Shown here piece after piece: positions 16,721 to 27,300 of a DNA stretch of 64,000 nucleotides. Position numbers and translations under genes: made by a program. The notes below the pieces were generated by a model that made no database searches, had not been told where the DNA came from, and saw nothing but the letters and a program-made list of their open reading frames with translations. The stretch is taken from positions 1,302,001 to 1,366,000 of the forward strand of contig NZ_CP126271.1 of NCBI RefSeq assembly GCF_003234655.2, written 5' to 3'. Within the stretch, counting starts at the first letter, position 1. Each line of letters starts with the position of its first letter. Source of the stretch: Curtobacterium sp. MCLR17_007 (lineage in GTDB: Bacteria; Actinomycetota; Actinomycetes; Actinomycetales; Microbacteriaceae).

Positions 16721-17882
16721 GCTGCGGGAGGCGGACCAGCCGGTGGTGCACCGGCTGCCTCGGGCGGTGGCCGTCGGGCTTGCGGCGGCGAACATCGCGA
16801 CTGTCGCTCCGACGTTCGGCGCGGACGAGTACCGCGTGAGCGGTGTCCGGAAGGTCGGCGTCGTGCGGATCGCGGGGCACACGGTGTGGCTCAAGCCGAA
16901 GACGCCGGTGCGGCGGCTGTTCGCGATGCTCGGGTACGCGCGGGCCGGGAGCGCGATCTGGACCGAGGACGACTTCGGGTTCGAGGAGGACGACGAGCTG
17001 GTGCCGGCGTTGGCGCATGCGTTCGTGCGGCAGGCCTCGCGGGCACTCGCCGGAGGGCCGCTGCGCGGGTACGTCACGCGTGAGGACGCGCTGCCGCTCG
17101 TGCGCGGGCGGTGGCGGATTGGCGACCAGCTGACGCGGCGGGGTGGGCAGCCGCTGCCGGTCGAGGTGTCGTTCGACGATTACGTGGAGGACATCGCGGA
17201 GAACCAGGTGCTGTTGACGGCTGCGACGCGGTTGTTGCGGCTGCCGGGTGTGCCGGTTGATGTTCTCGGGGCGCTGCGGCGGATCGTGAGGGTGCTCGAC
17301 GGGGTGTCATTCATCCCGGTCGGAGCTCCCGTGCCCGTCGTGCGTGCGGATCGGCGGAACGCGCGGTACTCGTCGGCGCTGGCGTTGGCGTCGCTCGCGT
17401 TGTCTGGTTCTTCGGTCGAGCAGCGCGCGGGGTCGGTCGTCGCGTCAGGGTTCCTCGTCGACATGTGGTCGGTGTTCGAAGACTTCGTGTCGGCTGCGCT
17501 GCGAGAGGCGTTCAAGCCGTACGGGGGAGAGCTGGTGTCGCAGTACGCGTCGACGCTCGATGTCGAAGGGACGGTGAAGATCGCGCCGGACCTCGTGTGG
17601 GTCGTCGATGGGGTGGTGCGGGCGTGCATCGACGTGAAGTACAAGGTCGAAAAGCACGGGCAGTACCCGAACGCTGATCTTTACCAGATGGCGGCGTACT
17701 GCCAGAGGTTCGGGTTGGACGTCGGCCATCTCGTCTACGCGGCCGGTGACACGGACCCACGTCGGGTGGTTGTCATCGACGGCCCCGAGGTACAGCAGCA
17801 TGCGCTCGACCTCGACGAACCGGTCAACCACATCTCCGCTCAGCTGTCGTCGCTCTTCGAGTGGAAGGCACGACTCTCCTGA
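16683..17882 (+). CDS. mcrC: McrC-like restriction endonuclease subunit
   Basis: This is the nuclease partner of McrB, 399 aa from the TTG at 16683 (393 aa from the in-frame GTG at 16701, equally plausible). The C-terminal half carries the PD-(D/E)XK site: IAPDLVW for the Asp and ACIDVKYK for the D-x-K, followed by DLYQMAAYCQRFG. The N-terminal half matches the McrB-binding part of the family (ADEYRVSGVRKVGVVRI). It overlaps mcrB by 38 bp. Its TGA stop abuts the TGA of the opposite-strand PD-(D/E)XK gene, together forming the palindrome TGATCA at 17880-17885. Confidence 0.87.
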   Translation: MLTGPKVLPSTIELREADQPVVHRLPRAVAVGLAAANIATVAPTFGADEYRVSGVRKVGVVRIAGHTVWLKPKTPVRRLFAMLGYARAGSAIWTEDDFGFEEDDELVPALAHAFVRQASRALAGGPLRGYVTREDALPLVRGRWRIGDQLTRRGGQPLPVEVSFDDYVEDIAENQVLLTAATRLLRLPGVPVDVLGALRRIVRVLDGVSFIPVGAPVPVVRADRRNARYSSALALASLALSGSSVEQRAGSVVASGFLVDMWSVFEDFVSAALREAFKPYGGELVSQYASTLDVEGTVKIAPDLVWVVDGVVRACIDVKYKVEKHGQYPNADLYQMAAYCQRFGLDVGHLVYAAGDTDPRRVVVIDGPEVQQHALDLDEPVNHISAQLSSLFEWKARLS

Positions 17883-19067
17883 TCAGGACTGCGTCGGACG
17901 CTCCTGAATCAGCGCAGTGACGGCTCGGGAGAGGCGCTGGTCGTCGTCGGCAAGCCCCGCCAGGACTTCGTCGAGCGTCACCTGCGTCTGCACGATGCGA
18001 TCGATCCCTGCCCCGGCCTCCCGCGTGACGAACACCCTCGAGTAGTCAGGTGTGCTCAAAGGCTCCGGAGCTCGCTCGTTCTGCGTCGCGGCGGTCGGGC
18101 CGAACTCCAAGAAGATCGTCGGCTCACCTTCCGGTGTGGCGAGTGTCGAACACCACTCCCATTGTCCTTGGTAGTTCGCGGAGACAGACAGGATCGCATC
18201 ATCACGGAGCACTTCGTTGACCTGACGACGAATCACGCGATCGGCGTACTGGCGCAGAGACCGCTTCACCAAGCCGAGGGTCCGCCGGCTGTCCTCGAAC
18301 TGCCGCTGGGCATGCAGGGCGATCTGCGCCGCGAACTCCTCCGCGACTGACACGATGGGGCGTCGCCCGTACCGATCGGACTCTCCGGTCTCACACATGG
18401 TCTTGATGAATTCCAACTGTTCCTGCACCGTCATCGCCTGCGGTCCCTCCACGAATTGATCGATGAGCTCGTTGATGAACACGTCCTGCCGGGGGTTTTC
18501 ACTCCGCCACCGGCGATCCGCGTTGAGATGGGCTCGGAGATCGTCGAGAACCTCCGAGTAGGGGATGACGGCGGCGTCCTCCCAGCCCATCATCAAGCGT
18601 TGGTGTTCCCGACGTGCGCACAGCATCACGACGACGCTCCGTCGCCCGTTTGCACTGCCGTAGGCGAGGTAGCCCTCGTAGTCGTGCCCGTGGCCGTCCG
18701 ACGTCTCGAAGTTCTCGATCATGACTGCCGTGTCGTCACGCAGCAGGACGATGTCGGCGATGTCCTTGCCAGGCTCGGCAGCCATCGTCGTGTCCACCTC
18801 CTGCAGCACGCGGAATCCGGAGAGCGGCAGCTGATCACCGAAGGGGCGCGCTGTGTTGATGCGTGAGAGCAAGATGCCTTGGAACAGGTCTCCGAGGTGA
18901 TGTGTCGCATCCGCACGCAGGAGCCACGCGAAGACGTTCGACAACTGCTTCTCGTGGGTACCGTGGTGCATCACCCGGAACACGTTGAACTGTTCGGCCA
19001 GACTCCTCGACATCGTCGGCACGAGCCCAGTCACCATGCGCGTCAAAGCATCTTCGTCAAGAGCCAC
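17883..19067 (-). CDS. PD-(D/E)XK_4-like nuclease-family protein with atypical active site
   Basis: This 394-residue protein has the N-terminal layout of the PDDEXK_4 family: HEKQLSNVFAWLL, then THHLGDLF, LQEVDTT, KDIADIVLL and MIENFETSDGHGHDYEGYLAYG. In most family members the last block reads E-N-K; here the expected Lys is Phe. The block is followed by a His/Asp-rich SDGHGHDY, so the protein may be catalytically altered or use other residues. The GTG start at 19067 has GGAG 5 nt upstream. It is the last gene of the DrmD operon, 10 bp after the UvrD gene. The C-terminal half is unrecognised. Confidence 0.7.
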   Translation of the reverse strand: MALDEDALTRMVTGLVPTMSRSLAEQFNVFRVMHHGTHEKQLSNVFAWLLRADATHHLGDLFQGILLSRINTARPFGDQLPLSGFRVLQEVDTTMAAEPGKDIADIVLLRDDTAVMIENFETSDGHGHDYEGYLAYGSANGRRSVVVMLCARREHQRLMMGWEDAAVIPYSEVLDDLRAHLNADRRWRSENPRQDVFINELIDQFVEGPQAMTVQEQLEFIKTMCETGESDRYGRRPIVSVAEEFAAQIALHAQRQFEDSRRTLGLVKRSLRQYADRVIRRQVNEVLRDDAILSVSANYQGQWEWCSTLATPEGEPTIFLEFGPTAATQNERAPEPLSTPDYSRVFVTREAGAGIDRIVQTQVTLDEVLAGLADDDQRLSRAVTALIQERPTQS

Positions 19068-19077
19068 AGCGACTCCG

Positions 19078-21315
19078 TCACCGCGCCAGTAGCGAAGAAG
19101 GTGCTCCTTGCCAGCTGACGATCAGCTCGTCGCGAGCGCGGCTGGCCGCGACGTACAGCAGCGATCGCTCGCGGAGCTCGGCGTCGGCCCGCTCCTCAGG
19201 GGCAGCATGCTGTAGGGCTAGCTTGTTCGGGACGACACCTTCCGACACGTCGAACAGGACAACCCGGGAGAATTCGAGGCCCTTTGCGCTGTGCATCGTC
19301 ATCACCCGCACTTTGCCGCGTGCGGACTTCTCCGTCGCGGGCACATCGCGCGTGGCGAGCTGCTGAACCACCGTCTCGGTCGCGGTCTTCGTCCGGACGA
19401 GCACGGCGATCGACTCGGGGTCGCCCGACTTCGCTGTCCATTCCTCGATCTGTGCCGCGAGCGCGTCGTACTGCGCCGCAGGCGTCTGGTGTCCGCGAAC
19501 CTGCACCTCGGGCCCGAGCCGCGCGGATCGGTACCCGTGCTCGTCCTGCACGCCGCCCTCACTGTCCGTGAACTCGCCACCTTCGAGCACACCGAGCGCG
19601 TACCGCAGATTCTGCTGCGTCGTCCTGTAATTCAAGGTCAGGCGGCGCGACCTCCCCACGATCTTGATGCCCAGACGCGACAACACGACGCGTTGCCCAT
19701 AGATCCGTTGGTGCGAGTCCTCGGCGACGAAGAGGTCGTTGCCGTGCTCCCCGACCAGAGCGCGGAGCATCGCCCAGTGGCTCGGCGTCAGGTCCTGGGC
19801 TTCATCGACGAGGACGTGATCTGCAGGCCGTTCCTCGGGGTGCGCATTGAGGTACGCAGCCGCCACGGACGAGAGCTCCGCCCACGAGAGCCGGCGATGG
19901 GCTCGTGCGTTGCGCCGGAACTGCTCGACGACGGACCACACCTGCGCTCGCTTCGTCCGGTCAAGCGCCACCCCGCGGCCGGGACGTCGGGCAGCGAAGT
20001 AGTCCGCTCGTGACGTCACTCCATTGGGCAGGATGATCTGGAGGTACTCGCTCTCCAAGAAGGCGGGCGACTGCAGCTCACCGGGCAGGTCGGGCTTGGC
20101 GTCGAACAGGGCTTCGTCCCACCCAGTGGCATTCGAGACCAGGGAAGCCGAACGCTCGGCGTCCCAACCGATGGCCTCGATCGACGCCCGTTCCCACCGA
20201 GTTGGCTCCGCGGCGTCCCGGACCGAGTGAGCGAGCTGGTCGATTCCCGCGGTGAGGACACCGGTCTCGCCGAGCTGCGCTGCGCGCGGGAGCTGCGGAT
20301 CGAGCCGTCGCAAGTCACGGTCGAGCATCCCGGCCAGAGTTCGGGTGAAGGTGGTGAGCACCACCCGTGCCTTGTCGTCCCGAGCGAGCTCACGGGCCCG
20401 GTGAAGGAGGACAACGGTCTTGCCGGTACCCGCCCCGCCAGTGAGTCGGAACGGCCCCTTGTACGCGCGCGTCGAATAAGCGCGTTGTTCAGGGTGCAGG
20501 AAGACCCGCCACGCTCCGAAATCACCACCTTCGATGACCCGCCGTAGTTCTTCGTCGTCCTCAACGAACGTGAACTGCATCTGCGACGCAGGGCGCGTGA
20601 GCGACACGAAGAGCTTCGAGGCCTCGGCCTCATCCGTGGTGACACCGGACACTACCCCGACGAGATGCTCGTCAGTTGCCGGGCGGGCCTCGTCTGCTTC
20701 CGGAGCGCCGAGGCCAAGTGACGTCTTGATCCCCTCGATCGAGTCACCGACAGCGAGGCCGAGTGCCGCGTTCTGCTGCCACTGGTTGGGCAGCGACTCG
20801 GCGAACGCCAGGAGTGCGTCCTCGGCTTGGATCGCGAGGAGACGTTCCGCGGTCTCAACGTCGAAGCCGAGTGAGCTCGTCAAGTCGTCGATCGTGTACC
20901 TGAACGGTTCGAGGAACGACTGCGGCGAAGCCGTCGACTGCTTCTGCGCAGTCCACGCATCTTGTGGTGCCGGCACTACGGGCGCCGGCGCAGCGATCAG
21001 TTCTGTGACGCCGTTGACCGGGTTCACCCGAAGGATCTGCGACTTGGCGATCTTGATGGCTTCGTCGTGCTCGTAGACACCTGCGCACACGTATGTGGTC
21101 GGTCCAGACGGTACTTCGATCTTGTAGAGCACAGCCCTGAGACTCTGATCGACACGACCGGTGCGAGCGCGCTGGTCCGCTGCATTCACCATCGGCTCGA
21201 TGTGCAGCCCGGGCAGAGTGTCGTCGGTCTGTAGTTTCGCCATGAAGGCAAACAGCTTCAACTGGACGACCTTCTCGAGCTTCTGCTGCATGTTCGCCAT
21301 GACGAGCAAAGGCAT
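19078..21315 (-). CDS. UvrD-like helicase with RelE-like N-terminal domain
   Basis: This 745-residue superfamily 1 helicase shows GGAGTGKTVVLLHRA near residue 292, LVDEAQDLTPSHWAMLRAL near 505, LNYRTTQQNLRYALG, and MHSAKGLEFSRVVLFD near 680, ending with YVAASRARDELIVSW. The first 100 residues (PGLHIEPM, RARTGRVDQSLRAVLYKIE, VYEHDEAIKIA, LRVNPVNGVTEL) resemble a RelE/HigB-type RNase fold; the middle 110-270 is unrecognised. The ATG at 21315 was preferred to the ATG at 21300 because AGAAGGA lies upstream. It starts 1 bp after the stop of the large helicase, so it belongs to the same operon. Confidence 0.85.
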   Translation of the reverse strand: MPLLVMANMQQKLEKVVQLKLFAFMAKLQTDDTLPGLHIEPMVNAADQRARTGRVDQSLRAVLYKIEVPSGPTTYVCAGVYEHDEAIKIAKSQILRVNPVNGVTELIAAPAPVVPAPQDAWTAQKQSTASPQSFLEPFRYTIDDLTSSLGFDVETAERLLAIQAEDALLAFAESLPNQWQQNAALGLAVGDSIEGIKTSLGLGAPEADEARPATDEHLVGVVSGVTTDEAEASKLFVSLTRPASQMQFTFVEDDEELRRVIEGGDFGAWRVFLHPEQRAYSTRAYKGPFRLTGGAGTGKTVVLLHRARELARDDKARVVLTTFTRTLAGMLDRDLRRLDPQLPRAAQLGETGVLTAGIDQLAHSVRDAAEPTRWERASIEAIGWDAERSASLVSNATGWDEALFDAKPDLPGELQSPAFLESEYLQIILPNGVTSRADYFAARRPGRGVALDRTKRAQVWSVVEQFRRNARAHRRLSWAELSSVAAAYLNAHPEERPADHVLVDEAQDLTPSHWAMLRALVGEHGNDLFVAEDSHQRIYGQRVVLSRLGIKIVGRSRRLTLNYRTTQQNLRYALGVLEGGEFTDSEGGVQDEHGYRSARLGPEVQVRGHQTPAAQYDALAAQIEEWTAKSGDPESIAVLVRTKTATETVVQQLATRDVPATEKSARGKVRVMTMHSAKGLEFSRVVLFDVSEGVVPNKLALQHAAPEERADAELRERSLLYVAASRARDELIVSWQGAPSSLLAR

Positions 21316-21316
21316 G

Positions 21317-24300
21317 TCAGGAGTCCTTCTGGTTGCGGGATAGTCGGAGGAGCGAGGGCGCGTCCGACGTCGACACGAGCGACCAACCATCGCCGAGCAG
21401 TTCGTCTCGGTCTGCGTCGGTCAACCCTGCGTCGAGTGCGATGAGTTCCCCCGGCCAGGCCACTGGGACCGGGAGCCCACTAGTCGTCTCGTGACCGAGA
21501 ACGGGAACGGCAACGCCGAGCTCGGCGAGCTGTCCGAGGATCGATGCCTCTTCTGGCTCAGCCAGCGCGATCAACTCCTTCCACTCCGACGAGAGATCAT
21601 CACGCGTCTCCTCAGGAGCCGGAGTTGCATGGGCCACCGGAACGACAGCAGCGGCGCTGGCCGTCGTGATGGTCACTGGTTCCGCCAGGCGGGCACCGAG
21701 CAGGTTCGACAGTCGGAGCCACCGCTGCCAAGCCTCCCGGAAGCCGGGCGCGGTCAGTGCTTCAGGGCCGTCGTCGAGCACGAGCGCTGTTTCGGGAGGC
21801 GTCGTGCCCTTCACGCCGACGGGACGCCGCGCGAGCATCGCGAGATGCGCAGAGCGGAGCGTCCATGACGTCGGACCGGCCGTGAGTGAGCCGGCGCTGT
21901 CGAGCGCAAGCACGATCGCCTGCTCCACGATCGAGCCGGATTCGGTGACCATCCGGCCGCGCGGTATCGCGAGGATCGGGAGCGCATCTGCAAGACGCTC
22001 CGTTCGCGCAGCGGCTTCTTCAGGGTTCTGGATCCAACCCATCAACATCGTGACGGGGTTCTCCTCGAGCATCTTCACGTCTGCCGGGGTGAGCTGGAAC
22101 GGCCCGGCGAACTTCAACGAGGAGCTGGGGTCGAAGACGTTCAGATCGGGCTCCGCTTCGCCGTCCCGCAGGCGGCGCAGGTCGTCCCATGTCAGCGCAA
22201 CGACGCGGTAGCCGAGATCGCGCAGACCCTGGCGCTTCATCGCGTCGTCCGCGAGTCGAAGATTCGCCGGTGATGCGTGGTAGGCAAACCCGTCCGTGTA
22301 GATCGCGACCGGCGGAACATGAGCTCCCGATGCCTCGAGCACGAAGTCCGGTCGAGTGCCTCCAACGAGCTGCTGCGGTCGCAACGACCACGTCCGGTGC
22401 TGTCCCGGAAGCGTGACTTGGATCGTCGAACCCCACTCGCCCGGGATCTCCTTGAGGCTCGCGCCGAGGGCGGTCACGCGCTCTTTGAAGACCTTTCTGA
22501 ACCACTGCTCGAGGTGTGACTCCGGGTCTTGGACGCCAGGATCGATCTCAGTTGTCGACCAGTCCGACGCGGCGCCGTCACGGAACTGCAGGAGCACCTG
22601 GAGATTGTGCAGCGCACTCGTACGCGACACGCTGCCCACGTCACCACCAGGAGCGAAGGGCAGCAGGCACTTGTCGCACGCTGCTCGGACGGGGTCAGTG
22701 GCGCAGTCACAGCGCTCGAGTGCGGCGAGGGCCCGCTCGAAGACCTCGCGGATGCGCGACGGGTCCGCAAGGTCGGCGAGGTAGCCGGTCCCACCGGGGA
22801 CGGTGTCGTGGATCAGCAGCGCGAGGTTGTTGACTTCCTCGCCCGGAACGGGTTCGGCCATGGTGCTGATGTGAAGGTGGTCCGGGTCACCACCGATCAC
22901 CTCGCGCAGACCGAGCTGGATCGCGGCGGACAGGCTCGGCATGGACAACGCGTCACCGACGGTCATCGACGGGGGGACACGCAGCACGATCGCCTGCGTC
23001 GTGAGCGTCCGCGTGAGCGCGATCGTGTCGGTGTGCTCGGACCGGTCCTTCCGGTAGCGGCACCAGACGCGGTGTTCCCACGTGTTGTTCGTGTCGCCTT
23101 CGCGGTCGAGCTTCCCGCAGCCCTTGCACAGACGGAACAGTGGTGAAGCGTGCTCTGCGCCGGCGATGAACCGCGTCGCCCCGAGGCCTGCCCGACCGAG
23201 GTTCACCCAGCGCAAGGTCAACGCACGCGCGAACTTGCAGCCGAATCCGACCTCGTCGACGTACCACTGCGCCGAGATTGTGGCCTCGTCGAGGTCGGCG
23301 GCGAGCTGGACCGTGAAGCGAACCCGCTCGCGGTCCTCGCTGGAGTCGCTGATGCTCGACTCGTCGCGACGGACCTCCGCCGAGACGTGTTCGATCTCGA
23401 CGACGCGCAGTCGCTGGTCCACGTCCGCGATGGCGGTACTCGAACACCGCGGACACGTCGCGACGGCACCTTCGTCCAGGTCTTGGGCGAAACCGCAGTC
23501 TGGGCAGAAAGCCATGGTCCGGACGCGTTCGCCGTCGGTCCCGAGGTCGACGGCATCGATGGTCACGTCGAGCCCCTGCGCGTAGAAGTGTGCGCCGGGG
23601 GCGAATTCGCTGATCGCCCGGCTGCGTCCTCGCTCGTAGCTCCGCTGCTCTTCCGCGAACTCACCGGACTCCGGGTCGACCCAGGTGAGCCCGACGTCCA
23701 GCTGGACCCGGTCGTCGAGCAGCGTGTAGTTCGGGAGCACTCCGTACCGCTCGAGGGCCGCGACCCAGAACTCAGTCCGTCGCTGCCCGGCCTGCTTCTT
23801 CGCCAAGCGCAGCGAGGCCCGAGCCGCGTTGTGGGCCGACACGTCCTCGCTCTCCTTCGTCAGCTCCGCCATGCGCTTGAGCTCCGGTAACGACTCCTCG
23901 ATCGCCTTCGTCCGGATCCGGAGCCGCTCGAGTTCCTGGTTCCAGTGCAGGCTCGCGTCGAGCAACGTCCGAGCGAGCTGACTCGACCGAGCCTCCGACC
24001 CGACGGGCCGGGCCCAGTCGGACAACCCGCCGGCCACTTCCTGGTTCAGCGAGTCGAAGGCGCCGGTGAAGCGTGCCAGGTGCTGGTCCACGTGCCGCTC
24101 GGCAATTGTGATGACCAGGTCGAGGAACGAGCCTGGTTCGGCGTCGTTCAAGACCTTCGGCGCGTACTGGATCTCTGGCAACGATCCGTCCGCGGCGAGC
24201 TGGTCGATGACGAAGGCGGTGTACTGACGCTGCAGGATCTCGACCGCGTTCAGGTAGGTCGCAGGGGGCCGGACGGCTCCGTTGATGACCGACGACGGAT

Positions 24301-27300
24301 CGCCGATCTTCGGGAGCTGGTCACCGCGTCCGAGGACGAACGCGAGGATGAGAGCGTTTCCCGTCAGCCGGCCGGCGCGACCGACCCGCTGGAGGTAGGA
24401 CGACACGGTGCGGGGGAGCCCAGCGAGGAACACGGTCGAGAGGTCCCCGATGTCGATGCCCATCTCGAGAGTCGGTGTCGCGACGAGCACGTTCGGGGCG
24501 TCCGGCTTCGCATCGCTGTTCTTGAACTGGGTCTCGTAGTCGAGCCGCAGCTTGTCCGCGAGCAGACTCGTGTGCTCGCGAGCGACGACCCGGCGCATCT
24601 GCCCCTTGTCGTACTGGTCGCGGTAGAAGTTCTCCGGCTTCGCGTCCTTGCGCAGGAGCGTTCCCGGGCATCGCGCCGTGGTGCACGGGCCACCAGCGAG
24701 CTGATCGGCGGTGATGTGAGCGGACGGCGTCTCGGTCTCGCACGTGTTGCACACGAGTGTCTGGCCGACTCCGGCTCCTGAGACCGGTCCGATGATGATG
24801 CTGCTCGGCGCCAGGCCGTAGGCGCGGGTATCACCGCCTGCGATCGGTCTCGACGTCACGATCCCTTCGCGGTCGAGCGTCTCGAAGAGCCGTCGAGCGA
24901 GCTTTTCACCCGCAGACGGGACGACGCCGAGGCAGCGAGCGGTCCACCGTGCGTACCAGCTCTGCGAGGAGGTGACCGTGTCGAGCGCTGATTCGCGTGC
25001 GCCGGTCGTCTTCTTGCCCACCCGCGCGAACGCTGGTGCTTCCCGACCCCGCGGGAATGCGGGCATGCCCTCCTGCCGTGGTCGGCCGCCCCACACCCAG
25101 TGGCGGTTGCCGTCGTTCTCGACGTACTTGTTCAGCCACGGGTGGTCGATCGCGCCCCGTTCCCGAAGCCGTTCGAGGATGCCGCGCACCCATCGGACCA
25201 CCGAAGCTGCGTCGAGCAGCCCGTCACCGGCGTCGTTCAGTGACCACTCGACTTCAAGACCTTCGACGGCAACACGACCAACCGCCTCCAGTCGCGTTGC
25301 CGGCCCCGCTTCGACGTGCGCAGCCAGGCTGCCGGTCTCTTCGAGAGTCCGCCCGACCCGCGACTCGAGACCGAACTCAAGTGCGAGGTCGAAGGCGAGC
25401 CGTCGCTGGACGCGCTTCTTGACGACCGCCGACGCTGCCTTGTCCGAGTCCCAGAACGCGCGGAAGCCCTCGCGCTCAGCGAGGTCTGGCGGGAGGAGCC
25501 GGTACCGCTCGCTCGGCGTCTGGGCAGATGCCATCATCGCCGCCGGGATGTCATCGAGCGTCGTCTCCTCCGCGACGGCCTGTCGCACGGCATTGCGCAG
25601 GTTGAAGACGCGCGCCCGACTCTGGATGAAGCCGGCTCGGTGCGCGGCGTCCTGCACGCTGTCGGTGAAGACCAGCGCCTTCTTCTCGCCGTCGTCGAGG
25701 TGCCGATCGCCGAACAGGGTCGTGACGACGGTCGACAACTGCGTGGCGATCGCCGATCCAAGGAATCGGATGCCGTTCGTCTTGCCGCAGTTTGGGCAGA
25801 CGTCGTCGCGCGACTCTTCGTCCGCGTCGTTGCCCGTCAGGGTGAGGACCGGCACGGCGATGCCCTCGTCGTCCGCGCTCGGGCGCTCGCTGGTGATCTG
25901 TCGGTCGGCGACGCGGAACCACCACGGGCCGGTGGTCAGGCCGTCGTCGTCACTCGCCCCAGCGAGGGCCAGTTCCCCTTCGCGGGGGGCGTGGATGAGC
26001 GCCCGGAACCGGCTCTTCGACTGCTTGTTGGCGTGGTTCCGACGGATGTTCGCATCCGTCTGTGCCAGGTCCCAACCAGTCGGCGCCAGCTCGACGCCCC
26101 AGCCGCTGCGACCGCAGTGCCGGCAGTAGAGCGCAGGGAAGGCTGGTGCGATCTCGGCGGCGGTGTCTCCGGCCCCGACATCGGTGCGCAGCTCCCCATC
26201 GTCGGCCCAGCGGAACTCCGGCAGCGACTGCGCTGCCCGGTCGACGCGCGTGAGCGCGCGGACCCAGAGATGGAGATCGACCGACACGGACCGGCGTCCG
26301 AACTCCTTACGGAGGTGGCTGAGCGCGGCGAGCACCATCACGATCGTGGTTCGGCGAGCGTCGTCACGGTCTGCGGGCCGCTCGCCGGCGACGAGTTCGT
26401 CGGGGAACAGCGTCCGTGCGAGCTCTGCGAGGGACGTTGCCTGCTCACTCGCGGTCACAAGCGCGCGGACGAAGGGATGAGCCAGCATGAGCGCGAACTC
26501 GAGCTCGAGTCGGTCTGCTTCGTCGGTCGCCGAAGCAAGCGCGGCTTCGTAGCGCTCCTGCCCGTCCTCGTCCTCCATCGCGACGTAGAACAACTCGAGC
26601 ACCGCGGCCGTGATCTCCTCCGGGCTGCGGCGTTGCCCACCGAGTCGCGCCTGGAGCTGCGCGGCGCGTGCGTCGATCACCGGAACCGGTGCCAAGTGCA
26701 GCTTCTCGATCGACTCGATGGACTCACGAGCCCACTCGTCCACGGACAGCCGCGTCTCAGTGACGACGCTCGACGCATCGAATCCTCCGCCGAACACCGT
26801 GTTCGCGAACGCGACCATCGCGCTCGGGTCGCCGCCGTCGCCGAGCGTCGCCGACGTCGCGACCGGCGTCACGATTCCGAGCGGTCGCTGTCGCGCGGCC
26901 TCCTCGAAGGCGTCCTCGCCCCACCGTCCCTTGAGGGCGAGGCCGAGCCGCCGTAGCAGCATGGCCACGTCCGTTCCCTGAGCGCCGTCGTACGTGTGGA
27001 ACTCGTCCAGGACCAGGTACTGGAGGCTCGTGGCGCTCTGGTCCCACAGGGTCGCGTCCGACGGACGCAGCAGGAGCTGGTCCAGCATCTTGTAGTTGGT
27101 GAGCAGGACGTCCGGCGCTTGTTCCCGCATCGCGGGGCGCGAAGTGATGAGCCCGTCCTTCGTCACGGTTGATCGCTGCGGGCCCTCCTCGCCGACGTAG
27201 AGCGCTGCGCGGATTCCACCGAGCGCCGGGTCGGTCATGATCAGGTCGGTGATGCGTCGCGCCTGGTCGTTGGCCAGCGCGTTCATCGGGTAGAGGATGA

